Shown: positions 21,601-33,915 of the stretch, piece after piece
Numbering within the stretch: position 1 is the first letter of the stretch
Layout of the letters: every line of letters begins with the position of its first letter
NCBI GenBank assembly: GCA_038049695.1
Contig: CP142459.1
Span: 69,990,001 to 70,054,000, forward strand
Source: Cinnamomum chago
Taxonomy: Eukaryota; Streptophyta; Magnoliopsida; Laurales; Lauraceae
Length of the DNA: 64,000 nucleotides
Reading direction: 5' to 3'
The notes under the pieces: generated by a model
Seen by the model: only the letters and a program-made list of their open reading frames with translations
What the model was told of the DNA's origin: nothing
The model's database searches: none
Translations under genes and position numbers: made by a program

Positions 21601-24127
21601 TAAAAGCTTCAATATGTTCCTAACATTCCAATCCATAGTTTCTGACGCTTGACCGGGTCAACTCAATCCAGTGAAGGTCTGGTTCAGCTCGATCTAGACG
21701 CGTTTAGTTGACACCAAGTTGACCCACATAGTCTACCCTCAACTTGGTTTGGCAGAGTCAGGTGTGAGACTCAAGGCATTTTATCGTTACATATTTAGAA
21801 AAACAAATGCAAACTGTATAAAAAATTAAGATTAGTAAATAATTTAAATTAAAATATAATTAGATGACTGAAGATCCACACCATTATCTTTTTTTTGGGG
21901 GCTGACTATCGTATTTGACTTGACAGGACTAATCCCATGCGTGCACGACCCCGCATGTGTGGGTGTTAAACACACGGCATGGGGAGAAAACACACGCCTT
22001 ATGCCAATGGACCAACGCCCAGGGGGGACACCATTATCAATGAATGTGGTCGGTTGTACTAACTGAATCCATGCCATTATCAATTAATGTGGCAAGCCAT
22101 AAATCTGAATCATGTTGTGGTTTGTAAAGACAGGTTGTATATGAATATCAGAATCTAACACATTAAGGGTCAAGGAAATTCAATGCAGCACATTAGAAAA
22201 TGCTGCTTCTTAAAATATATTTAAATGACAACTAAAAATTAAATACTACAATTCACATGAAAATTGTGTAAATTTTTTTCTGAAAAAATATATATATTTT
22301 TACATATTTATAATACTCTATTATTATAAATTACAACAAAATATATAAAGATAAACTTATTGATACACCAGGAACTGACCAATTCTGCTCGATCTAGAAA
22401 CTGACCAAGTTGGGTCAAGCCACTGAGTCTGAAATCAATGGTCCAACCTCTGGTCGGAAAGCTTTCAATAGCCTCCCATGCAAACTAAAAATGGTTCAGT
22501 AAATTTAATGCATCCTTCTCACAAAACTACATCACTGACCTCACATTGACGGGATAAAGCTTCAATGTAGATAATGATGATGATGAAAATTTCCTCATTG
22601 TTCACTTAGCTTAAAAGCCTCAAAGAAACTCCATCTTTTATAGAAAGCATGCTTAGCTTTGATTCATGGTAATCTCACATCTGTAAATTCTTATTTAGAC
22701 AGTGTCCTGTTTGTCATTTTCATGAATAACATTGATTGTTTGCATTTTAGGATAAATGGGTATGAAACAAACCCAAATTCTTTTTTACGCGAGAGAAATG
22801 CTAAATAATAATAATAATAATAGAAGAGGGTATTTTAGATGAATCTTCCAGAATAAACCGTAGCTAATTTAATCATTTTTTATCCAACCGTCATCACAAA
22901 TTGATTTAAGATTCACCAACCACCTAAGCTTCTATTGTCATGAATCAAATATACATGGCGTTAAGGCAAAGGAATGAATAATAGGAATCCTCTGTTATTT
23001 ATTAGTTAAGTTGACTCATTCCAATGACTTCTTTATGACAGTGTCAGAGATTGAGGATTATTTATGTCTTTTCAAATATCCAAACTTCCAGCGTTATAGA
23101 ACTAGGAATCAGCATTATGCAAGATTCAGTTGCCCCACAGTGATATTTGGAAGCACCCAGACATTGGCTAAATGGTAAATGTAAAATGTAGTTTTTTTTT
23201 TTTTTTTTTCTTTTGGGAATTCATTCATCAAAACAGAATCCAAGAACATGTAAAAAGAGAGACCCATCAACAAATAAAAGTGTAACTAATAAAACAATGC
23301 ATGAATCTTATGGCCTTTTCCTTCAAAGTGTAACTAAATCAACCAAACCCCAACAGAAAACAGAGGTAAGAAGAAAGTGAAGCACATGGAATTCCCCCAA
23401 ATTCAATTCGGAACCTCTACCTCCTCCCCTGCTAAAATCATCCAATGAAACCCAAAGAGACAAAAGTTCAAAACCCACCAAAATTAAGGATAATATCAAA
23501 AGTCCAATGAAGGAATATAATCTCACAGAAATTCTACCCCAAACACAAAAAAGGAAAGAACATACATAAAAGACCAAATGAACCCAATCAGGGAAAAGAT
23601 CCATTCTTTGACATACACAGTAAGAAACTCAGAATCCTTTAAAAAGGAAGATTTAGAGTGGTGGTGGTGAGGGGGGAATCAAAACCCAGTTGAAGAAACA
23701 AAATCTAAAACCAAAGAACCTCAATAAAAACAAAACAGAACTAATACACAAACACCCAGATATTCCAAGAAGAAACGAGAGAGAACAACCTACACACAAA
23801 AAAATGAAGAACCAGATGGCTAAATCTAAGACCCATAAAAAAAATTTCGAACGGACAAAATCTAAAACCAAATGGACAAGAATTTAATAGAGAGAGACCT
23901 GAGAGAGAGTCCTGTTGGGCAGTGAGGGCTTTGTGCAACTTGACGAGCTCCTCACAAATGGTGGCGTAGACGGAGATTTGCTTTCGAAGGACCTCCAATT
24001 GCTCGTCCGTCATCACCTTCACGTATAACCCACCCTGCTGTTGCTGCTCTTGCTCTTGCTGCTGCATCTTCTTCCTCGCCTTCTCTTTTTCTTTCTCCTC
24101 TTTACAAGCATTTGCTACAACACCCAT
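18618..24127 (-). CDS. WOX13: WOX13-clade WUSCHEL-related homeobox transcription factor
   Basis: Coding exons are 24127-23899 and 19156-18618, joined in phase (1+2 nt of a Gly codon) to give 255 residues, close to the 268 of Arabidopsis WOX13. Exon 1 has a Lys/Glu- and Gln-rich start, then the ancient-clade signature [23 protein letters not shown] and ALTAQQD (about residues 35-73). Exon 2 carries the homeodomain, about residues 98-161: [27 protein letters not shown] and [16 protein letters not shown]. It is followed by acidic [11 protein letters not shown] and by DDLCF...SSDVHSLD, a WOX13-type tail motif. It lacks the WUS-box, as expected of this clade. It should act as a nuclear DNA-binding regulator of development. 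The donor at 23898 is CAG/GTCTCT and the acceptor is TTTTAAG. No break is seen. Confidence 0.95.
20961..21355. repeat. About 200-bp tandem duplication
   Basis: ACTAGATCCAAATAGATAAC occurs at 20961 and 21161, a 200-bp offset. The following sequence, including GATCGTTTCACTGTTGAACA and an AAT run, matches through both units. Differences are few and mostly in homopolymer length, so the duplication is recent. It lies in the WOX13-like intron. Confidence 0.92.
21878..22038 (-). mobile_element. SINE-like insertion with 11-bp target-site duplication
   Basis: A 139-bp insert (21889-22027) is flanked by identical ACACCATTATC at 21878-21888 and 22028-22038. On the - strand it starts CCCCTGGGCGTTGGTCCATT, has GGCATAAGGC resembling an A-box region, and ends in an A-run next to the duplication. 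This is a typical retroposed SINE. The family is not recognised. The perfect duplication suggests a young insertion. Confidence 0.75.
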
Positions 24128-24500
24128 CTCTCTTCTCCTCCTATCTCCATCATTGCTGCTTCTTCTTCTTCTTGTATTCTCTCTCTCTCTCTCTCTCAGT
24201 CAAAATCACAAACACAAGACGGGCAAGTAGTATTATGTAATGTATGCAGACACCAGTACAGAGAGAATGAAGAAAAACAAAGCATAGGAGTCGAAAAGAA
24301 GCAAAAAGAGTGCGGGAATGCGCACGTGCCAACACTGTGTGCTCACACGCACGCATCTTTTCGGTTCACGCGCATTTCTCACAACTCGATAACAAGGAAA
24401 GAGTTTTTTTTTTCCTTTTACGAAAAAGACCCTATATTCTCACAAAACCTCAAAAGACCCTACCAACCATTATGGAAGTAACTTTTGTAGTTTAATTTTT
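24128..24500 (-). promoter_or_regulatory. Promoter/5' UTR region of the WOX13-like gene
   Basis: Immediately upstream of the ATG on the - strand is a (GA)n tract, read as CT at 24179-24198, of the kind common in plant 5' UTRs. A palindromic G-box core CACGTG lies at 24323-24328, about 200 bp upstream. No convincing TATA box was found, so the transcription start is not fixed. Confidence 0.5.
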
Positions 24501-27500
24501 GGGATTTTGTTTGTACAGTCGTCTTTAAATTTGACATTCATTCATCAACGGTTGAAGTTTCACAAATTTTTATAGAGTCGTTTGTGAAATCTCTTAAGGC
24601 CATGCAACATTACACATATCGCACTATGCGATATTCTAAGGACGTGTAATGCTCATATTGCATTATATGATGTCTTACATCCATAAGATATTGCACGTTT
24701 GTTTTTCGAATAATAAATTTATTAAACTTCAATGGGTGACCGGAAAATGTTAGATTTAAAGGCAATTGTACGATAAATAATCCTTGTTTTCTTGTTTTCT
24801 TTTTTTTTTAAATCTAAGTCTAAGCCTTTCCATTGCCATACCTACTTTGTTATAATCATAATGCATTCAGGTGGACTCTAATAAAAATAACTTGAGTTAG
24901 TGAGGTATGATAAGCTCGAGATTATCTCTGTTGTCATCAATCAAATAACTAATAATTACATGTTACACAATCTAATTAGGGGCCTTTACCAACATACTGA
25001 TAGTTGAGTTATATTGACACCTTGGTACCACACACATGTTCAGAAATCGATCATTGGGTCTTTAAATTAACGGTAATACTCCCGGCCAATAAGGCCTACC
25101 TATAACGAAAAAAAAAATAGTGCCCTTTTTAAAACTTGAGAATAGACCTTATTGAGGTTATCTAAAAAGAGTATAGGGTCATGTTTGTAAAAGCCTGAAA
25201 AGTAAAAGAGAAGTTGGAAAAAACCAAAATCCTGAAGATAAAAGCGTGCATGAGACTATGAGAGGTGCTTTTTACCGTGGTATTTTCAAAATACCGGAGC
25301 TATGTAATCTGAAACGAAGATCGTACCTGTTTTTCATGGATCAGATCCATTGATGTGATGTCTCTATCTCTCTCTATCTCTTCTCTTGAGAATGAATTGT
25401 TTGTTTTGACATTTGATGGACAGATACGCTGTTAGGTTTTTGTTTGATCATTTGATTTGATATGGACAAAAATAATCTACTCCGGTAAATGAAATTGGGC
25501 CTAACATTTCAAATTTTCGTTGCTTACAAAAGGAAGATCACCTCATTGAATTGAGTTAGGACACGTTAGTATAACTTACGTGGAGTTTTAGTTTGGCTGT
25601 AAACACCAAATTTGACTACTCTAAGTGCCGATTTTTTCATAAAACACATATATTTTTTTTTTCATAAAAACTATGTATACGGGCATGCCCTATAGGACTT
25701 TTCCTATATCTTTAATTCATGAGTCTTTCTTTATTCGCCGTAGAAGTTGAAATTTATATATATATATATATATATATCATTTTTGTGTAGAACTCTGATG
25801 AGTCAAGATTCTACTGCAATCATATATGTGAAAGCATTGTTTCAAAACATTAGTAAATGGAAGGCTATGAAATGCAGATCAATTAATGCGACTAATTTAC
25901 TCTAATATAGCATAGCGCGCTCCCATTTAGAGAAGAATTTGATCTACAAATGGTCGTTGGGCACTTCTTTTATCATACCTAACAGTCAACCTTGCTCCTC
26001 CAAAAGTTTTTCTTGTGACAAGGGGATAGATCCTTGATTTTTATTTTTTTTTATGAGAAATTTTTTTACCGCTTTTATATTCAAGGCCAATGATCGATCC
26101 CTAATTAGTAGGGTATCAGGAGACTCTTTATCCACAGTGTGAATTAAGAGTCAGTCTTCGCACTTTAGTCTCTTACAATCGAACAACTTGAAATAGAGTG
26201 ATGGCCATCCAGATGGCCCACATCCAAACGGTGGAGATTTGTTAAAACGGAATCCGTGGCAAACTCGAAAATAGCGGCATTTGGGAGGGTAGTTAACTTC
26301 ACGCGTGCGATAGAAGACAGTGAGTTAAAAAACGCGGTTTCCTTTCTTTTATGCTGTTGGAATTTTTGTTGTCTTTCTCTTCCATAAAAAACTCTGATGG
26401 ATGGGACGGCCATTGTCTGCCATTTCAACTGGTCGGCATCCATTGACAAATGACTAAGATGCCCTTCTTTTCACCCCTTAATTTCATGCGGATCTTGGTG
26501 GTTGTTCAATTGACATTGGGATGGAGTCCAAATCAGGATCTTCTGACATGTGGGGCCCATTCAGATGAGGTAGTTAGTGTGTGTACTAGGCGTTGTTGAT
26601 TGAGTTTCAGTGACAGTTGCATCCAATCTTTTGCTATCAGTAAATATATCACTAGAGCAAAATTTGTATTAATCACGAGTATGTATGTATAATGAGGTAG
26701 AATTTTATGTAGGTTAGAAAGGGAGATACCATAAGTAAGGAAATTATATTAGTAGAAAGTGGAATAAGATTATGTTAGTAGTTGTAGAAATTGTAGATTC
26801 AAATCTTCCAACTTATTATAATATAATGGCTCTTGATTTGTGACGAACGCACACTATAATTGAGTTACAGACGAGTGAACTTGTAAAATAAAGCACTCAT
26901 CATCACCCATGAGGATTTGTGGGATTTCTTTCTTTAAAGAAGTGAGGACACCACACTGATCAGAATCTAAATTAAGTAAGAAGGAAAGAAGAGTTGGAGA
27001 CTTTTGCAATGTCTGTTGGGTCCCAATGGGGATCAAAGGCTGGCTGGAATTTGGGCATGCCCCACTTTTTCATTGGAGGATAGGAACCCAAGGATGTGCC
27101 CAACATTTTATAAACCAGTAAGTATCTGGTGCATTTCTAGCAATGCCACCCTTTTAATTTTCTAGGTGGGTCACCACTCAACAGAAGTCCAAACTCTATT
27201 ATGAAGAGAGTGCGTGCACGCAAGAATGATGAAGCTAAAAAGAGACCACTAAACGTTGCTGAGGGCCAGGACCTTTAACTTTTCTGTATGTCAGGGCTAG
27301 ATTAAGAAGAGTGGTTAGTTAAGAATCAAGAACTTGATTATGAGGGTGGCGAAAAGGTAGGGTTTTTCTTTTTTCTTTTTCTTTTTCTTTTTTTCTTCCC
27401 CTTTTTCTATGAAGGGGGATTTGAAGTTTCAAATTCATATACTGTCACTAAAACACCGGCATCCCAAATCATCAAAGCAATGGTCGGAGATAAATGACAC

Positions 27501-27788
27501 GTTTGTGTAGCCGTGTTTCCATAGAAAAGCATGAGAAATCTATCTGCTTTTACATGGGCATGTACAAATGTGCACAAAGCATTTAGAGTCTTTAACTAAT
27601 TCAGGTGAGATACATTATTCATCACAACATCTTCTTTTTTTTCACAAGCTCAAAAAAATATTACTTCTTTAAATGGAGGAAGTGGACATCCAATCTAAGG
27701 AAATGTTCAAGGTATTACTTTGCTTGGTAAATAACTCTAATGTAAGAAATTCAAAAGGAAAGAGGACCGACCAAAAACTCGAGAGTTA

Positions 27789-28044
27789 CCATCATCATCA
27801 TCAAAGCCTTGTTCCAACTAAGTTGGGGTCGATTACATGAATTCTATTTCTCCATTTTGATTTATCTGAAGCTATATCTTTGGATAAGTTGTACTCATTT
27901 GAATATATCCTTACTACTTCTACTCATGTCCTCTCTGGCCTACCTCTCTCTTTTGTGGTTCGGCAACCTATATCTAGATGCTTTCTACTCTTTGGCTTAC
28001 TATTTCCTACCACTCCAATCGAGATCCAATTTTTTTTTTTTTAA
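27789..28044 (+). repeat. Dispersed CATCATCAT...TTGGGGTC repeat, copy 2
   Basis: Begins CATCATCATCATCAAAGCCT, continues AACTAAGTTGGGGTCGATTA and CATGAATTCTATTTCTCC, and ends in a run of T at about 28029-28042. It is the longest of the three copies here. A T-tailed 3' end would suit an Au-type SINE, but family assignment is from memory. Confidence 0.45.
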
Positions 28045-30517
28045 AGTAATATAGGGAACGACAATGAACTCAATATTACTAGAAGCTTTCTACAAAATCT
28101 TGCCTTCCCTTAATTTAAATTCAAAGATAATTTAGGAATGACAAATTGATAGCCAATCCAAAACCAACTCAGTGGTGAGGTACCTTCCTTTCACAGAATC
28201 AACCAAAGATCAATCTCTAGCTATCACATTGATGCGTGAAGGACTTTGATGAGCCTGAGTTTAATGGTGAGTATCAATCTAGTTTATCTTACCTTTGGAT
28301 TGGACAACACCTGTTGTGAAAATTCAAGGACCAACTTTTATTGCGGTAAAATTTGAAGTATCCTTTAAAGGGTGTTTATTTTGAGCAACAAGAATTTTAA
28401 ATAGGTGGATCCTAGGATCTAAAGCCGGGATCATCACCTTAGACAACCACTTTCTTGTCTAAACAGTGAACTATCAAATTTCAATTTTTTTTCTTCATAT
28501 TTTTTGTTATTTGGTTTACATGGGACAACTCATGCACCCTATTGTGATGCATGATGTCCCTCACCAATTGAGTAAAAAAGCCAAGGAACATTTAGTTGGG
28601 TTGAATGTGGTGCGAAATATCACAACATGAGCAATGAAAAATGGCTAGCGGCTTGCAAGTAGATGTGGGTCGGGTTGAATTGAAGCGCAAGCGACCTGTG
28701 TCATAGTCCATTCTAGTGTGGCAGGGTTATAAAAGCATTTTCCATCCACTGTTGGGCTATTGATCTTGCGCATGTGTGTGAAGCTAAAGTGCCAACACCG
28801 TACAACTAGGAGTGTCTTGGCAGGTAAAGGTCCTCTTTAGGAAGTGTGATTAACCACCTTATACCGCAGGAAAGAAATGGCTCTCTTTGACCAGCTTCAT
28901 ATGTAAAATTAATATCATGTTATTTTGATAGAGCAATGCTTCTGTACTTCCCACCTCGTAGAAACTTACCATGTGAGGTAAAATATATGGTTCCTGATCT
29001 AAATGGACCATCCAAACCCCATACGCAATATGTCATCAGATCCCGTGGTTTTGCACTGATCCGTTGACCATTCGATGGTATATATATATGACCCTTAAGT
29101 TTGTGGGCCACAAATCAAGGGATTAAGATCATCAGAATTATTCTAAATTAAATATCTGGGGTGGTCCTACAAGTTTGTTGACCATGTATACTCAATCTGG
29201 CTAAACTCGCTTGTCATGTTCACTCACCCAGACTTGCTCTATCGAGACTCAGGTCTCAGGCAAGCCCAGTAGAACCAGTACAATATTTTTAAAACCAAGT
29301 GTCTATGCTCTAAATAATAACATGGGGGGATTTTCTCTCAAGCAAAGACTTGCACAGCTTTCATGTGGGGCCTTTGGTCCCTGCCCTTCGGTACAGGACT
29401 TTTCTTTGTGGATAAAATAGATTGAAAATCACGCAACTCCATAGGTGAAAATAACAACCTAGCCTTAATAGGCTACCATTATTCAAGGAAATTTTAGAGT
29501 CAATAAGCAACGTCCTTATCATGCAAAAGCCTCTTTGGCGCTATCCTAAGATTAGGTGGTGACGAGCCATGTCATGTCGCACATGGTCGAGTCAAGTCCT
29601 GCGTTGGATTCTCTCTGCTTTAACCGTTTTGTTGGAATTGATTTTTTGAGTAGTAGGTTAGAATTTGGCAGTGGCCAGTGGGAACCCAATAATGTGCCAA
29701 AGTTTGGGCTCTGTTATAATCTAACTTCTCACTGTCTTCTCAATTACAACACACATCACATGGATCCATACAAAAAAAAAATGAGAAAACTTGGAAAAAG
29801 AAAATATAAAAAAGTTATTTTTGAACATTTTATACTTTTATAGCATTTTTCAGTATCTTACCTTCTTTGAAACTGAAATTGGAAAAAATCTATGAAGATT
29901 ATTTTAAAACATATTATATTTTTATTGCATTTTTCAGTGTCTTACGTTCTTTGAAAATGATTCTTTTCCAAAATGATATTTATGACAATGACTATAAGGC
30001 ATGTTTGTTTGCATTAAATTATATAGGAATTTAATATCAACGGAGCATCAAGGACTTTTAAAGAGATGAGAGATCAATGATATAAGGTTGGAGGGAATGA
30101 TAGGAGGTGGAGATGTATTGAGATATCAACTTTCCTAAGTTTTTTTTATTACCAGCTAGGTGTCTATTTCCCATACTCCCTTGAGTCAATTTCAATTAAA
30201 GGGGGTTATTTGATGTGTATTTTTGTATATTGACCTTTTGTCTTCAATTTTAACCACTGGGCATGGATTTTCCAATTCCTTTGTGAAGCAAATAAGCACA
30301 CTAAGCAATTGAGAACTTAGGGATTACCTGGTGCTAAAGGCTCTCACTCTTTGCTACTCTCCAACTTCTTGGCCACACTGAGTGAAGTAAAAAAAAAACC
30401 TCAGCAATTTCTACTGTCAAGCTTTCCCACCATTTATTGCCTTGAACAGTTACATAAACAAACAACAAGGACAAGTGCAGTTCGTAGAAGATTGAAGACA
30501 GTTTCAAATCGATGTCA

Positions 30518-30664
30518 CCTTCCTAGGCCCACTATGAACCTCTAGTTTAGTCCTTGACTGGAACTATCCAGTGATTTCATGAGAATGTAACCTTCCTATA
30601 GGCCCACTATGAACCTCTAGTTTAGTCCTTGACTGGAACTATCCAGTGATTTCATGAGAATGTA
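30518..30664. repeat. About 74-bp tandem duplication
   Basis: Two adjacent, almost identical units start CCTTCCTA at 30518 and 30591. Each contains GGCCCACTATGAACCTCTAG and ends TCATGAGAATGTAA. The near identity indicates a recent event. Confidence 0.92.
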
Positions 30665-31217
30665 AAGTAAGTTTGTACAATTACTTCAGTAATTATGAGA
30701 ACGGCTCCTTATCCAAATAAGTAAGGAGTGCCACTTTTGATAGTAAACCTGGTTATGCCGTCTTTCCACAGTTGTTTTTTTTCCGCATTTGAATACTCTC
30801 TCATGGGTCCTAGCCCCCATGGCTATGGCTTAGGTAAAAAAGAATGACCTAACTATATCTAGGGTTACATTTGGCGTAACAGTTGGACACACGAGCTTCG
30901 CTTGTTAGGGATAGTAGGTTTTGTGTTGGATTTGGATCTTTCAAGTGTAGCTATTACAAGTGAAGTAGGACGTAGTTAGATCAATGGTCAGGACTTCAGA
31001 TCAACAGAGATGGGCCACATAGGTAATGGAACCCAATGGAGAGTTAGGATACTCGGAGTCTTTTACTCTTATTGTGAATTTTTAAGGCACTACATTATTT
31101 ATTTCAATTTATACAAGAATAAAAATAGGACAAGGAATCACTTGTTTCAAATCATAAATTAAAAAAAAAAAAAACCTAAAATTTATAATTTGTCTAGCCT
31201 ATTCCTAATATCTCAGG

Positions 31218-31440
31218 CCCTGTTTGCGTTTAAATAAATGGGAATTGAATACTTATGGTGGTTAAAAACGAAGATCAAAGACGAGTTCTCAAAAATAAGC
31301 ATCAAATAACATCTTCTTTTTATTCTATTTTCCAAAAATAAAATATCATTTGATGTTCATTTTTTAATATTGATAGTTAATCTTCATTTTAAACATCCTA
31401 TATATTCAATTTCTATGTATTCCAATGTAAACAAACAAAC
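31218..31440. mobile_element. MITE-like element with imperfect terminal inverted repeats
   Basis: The left end CCTGTTTGCGTTTAAATAAA and following GGGAATTGAATA is imperfectly complementary to the right end, which contains TATTCAATTTCTATGTATTC and TGTAAACAAACA. GGCCTGTTTG-type termini suit hAT- or PIF-related MITEs. No clear target duplication was found, so the family is open. Confidence 0.45.
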
Positions 31441-33057
31441 AATTGTCTCGTGTGAATCACATGTAAATTACCACCACTTCACACGTTCCTTTTTTAATCG
31501 AATTAAAGTCTACACCCTAAATGTCAATTTCTTCAGCTTAAATCTCAGGTATACCTTTAGGGTTTTTTTTTTTTTAGTGTGTGTGTATTCATGACCTAGA
31601 TCGAGTAATGGATGCACGACTGTAATCTGATTATATGTTTCCACCCATGTACATATTTTAATCATGCTCCATGTGCAATATATACGTACTTTCACGTACC
31701 TAAAGAGATGGTAAATGATTACATATATAAATGAGAGGAAAAGGCACCTCCATACATTCAATAGAGCTTTTGCCTAGTACAGGGTTGCAAGATTGGATCT
31801 CTTCAATAAATCTTTTATTTTTTGGAATTATTGTGGGGCTCAAAATTGATAATTTGATTTGTTATCTTCTTTAGTGATCTAATAAATCTTATAACATTTA
31901 GTTGCATATCTTAATTAATCTTCATAGCTATTTGAGAAATTTGTGAAAAACATTTAGAAATTCTCAACATATATAGATTTGATTTTGTGCACTTTCGTGA
32001 GGCTCCTATTCCTGATCCTAACTGCTCAAGCATTCTCATGTTAATGAAACGTACCTATAAAGAAATTTAGTTTGTATCATAGATTTTCATAGATTGTGAG
32101 AAACATAAAAAAAAAAAAGCACGAATACATTTTCACTTATGACAAATGGTGCTTCCCAACAAACATGGTAATATATTTCACATTTGTAACATTTGCATAT
32201 GAGCCCATTTCATACATACGTGAAACATATTTTCATATCCCATGCATAAAAGGCAAACGGTCCCTTTTTAAGATTTCATCCCAAGTGAATATAGAATGCA
32301 GGTCCCATTTCCTTGGTTTAGCCAATTAGCAGGCCAAAGTCCATATTTGCCCTAGTCCAATCAATTAAAAAATTTGGACTATGAGTCATCCACGTGATGA
32401 CCCAACAAATCGTTGGTGTTCATCATGATACACCTATCATATAACTACCGTGTTTTATTTTCTTTGGACCACAGCTCAGTTGAAATCAATAGAAGCAAAC
32501 ATAAGTAGTTAGAAATGGTTGCAAAGTTAGCCAATGTCACTGGTCAAACCATTCGTAGGTAGAACAAGAACACTGTGATTGTACAGTAACAAGGAAAGAA
32601 AAAAAAAAAGATGATGAAAAAAAGAAGAAGAGATAGCTTGATTTCCATGTGCAGGCTCTTGACCTTTCTGCCACTCCTTTCTTTCAAACCCACCTTTGTA
32701 TATTCATTAAATTTTAGATTTACTAGGAATGTTCTTGTGGTCTTTTGTTGGCAACCATCACCAGACATCATACAAAAAAACACATGGGTGTTGAAACTAT
32801 TGTTGTTTTATTTGGAAATTTGAAGTTGCTTATCCCATTCAAGAATAAAAAAATGTGTCACCCATGTGACTCCTTACCTCAAAACCATGTGACCCCATTG
32901 CCATATGTATATCCTTGTATGAGACCATGTTTATGTTGTTGAGGCTAACATGTGAATTTGGAATGGGTGGGCAGATTGAACCTTTTGTGCACCTCTTGAA
33001 AGGTGCATATGATTTGCAATTAGGTTATTTTGACCACAGACATGGAAAGAACACCCC

Positions 33058-33110
33058 CACCACCAAACAAGGGTTTCTTGTTTTAAGAAAGATTGGTGGT
33101 TGGATTTAGT
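33058..33110 (+). repeat. Degenerate outlier of the array unit
   Basis: ACCACCAAACAAGG, TTCTTGTTTTAAG and TGGTTGG.TTTAGT match the segment repeated near 37161, 41491, 44031 and 50325. Only about 50 bp are recognisable, so it is either an older copy or a chance remnant 700 bp left of the array. Confidence 0.5.
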
Positions 33111-33729
33111 ATAGCAAGTGAGCCTCTTTTTAGTACATGGTGAGGATTTAAGGTCTGTTTTTAGGGACTTGGATGGACCTTATTTTATGGATTTGGCATC
33201 TTTTTGTTTCATCTGGGCTTCCTGATGTGGATAATATACAATGACATATCATGGGCTCGCCTACCATAGTGGCTAGTGGATTTTGAGGTCACATTAGAGC
33301 TTGTTTGACACCATTTCTTAAAAAGGTTTTTGCAATTTTAGATAATAAACTCTTCTTTGAATTAGGCTGATTGTGTTGGGTTTCTAGCTAAACCAAACCA
33401 AAGTAGACTTGAATTCTAGAAGGACTAAACCCAACTCCATTCAACTGGATTCAACCCAAATTCCACAAGGGCAAACTTTTAAAGTTGCCCCGGATTGGTT
33501 CACAATGGGTTGGATATCTCTGTGTTTTAGTACCATGAGCTAGACCTGGACCAAAAAGGCCCGATAGTTAAAGTGTGCAGGCCTTAGTCTAAAGGCTCGG
33601 ACTGACCCAACATATTCAATGCAAGATGTTAATATATTGGGACGGGCTTGGGTCCGATGCCCGTGGGATTGATCAGGCCTAACTATTAGGTGTCATGATT
33701 GTACCGTCCACATGGGCTAGTCCATTCCA

Positions 33730-33915
33730 ACTCTTTTTTCTTTTTTTTCACTATCGGAGGGTTTCTACCCTTTGAGCTGAACTAATCCCTCTGGGCCCAG
33801 AGGGATGCCAGGTAAACTCCCATGTAGCCCCAGTATGGTAGTGCAGTTTCGAACTTACAACCTCCGGGTGCAAACCGTAGTCCTAGGCCAACTGAGTCAC
33901 CCCTTGGGGTTTAGT
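33730..33915 (-). mobile_element. tRNA-derived SINE, CTCAGTTGG head, at left edge of the array
   Basis: Read on the - strand: AAGGGGTGACTCAGTTGG (A-box-like), then AAGTTCGAAACTGCAC (B-box-like), then a body with CCCTCTGGGCCCAGAGGGAT and AAACCCTCCGATAGTG, then an A-rich tail (T-rich at 33728-33750). The array's first breakpoint falls inside this SINE; truncated copies start units 2 (37523) and 4 (44396). Confidence 0.7.

Larger units (their letters stand above)
19157..23898 (-). other. Intron of the WOX13-like gene, 4.7 kb
   Basis: The single intron in the coding region, far larger than in compact genomes. It contains a 200-bp tandem duplication (20961-21355), a SINE with target duplication (21878-22038), and homopolymer T/A tracts near 20221 and 23192. 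No second gene is visible inside it. Confidence 0.85.
24500..33730. other. Gene-poor intergenic region
   Basis: Nine kilobases with no open frame resembling a known plant protein and no splice-compatible exon series. It holds a CATCATCAT repeat copy (27789-28044), a 74-bp tandem duplication (30518-30664), a MITE-like element (31218-31440), an AT microsatellite (about 25757-25778) and AT-rich unique sequence. A 94-residue frame at 26165-26449 on the - strand has no recognisable features. Confidence 0.7.

Noticed and set aside
26165-26449. 94-residue open frame on the - strand
   Set aside because: No recognisable domain, no neighbouring exon, and it ends in a stretch typical of AT-rich intergenic DNA. 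Treated as chance.
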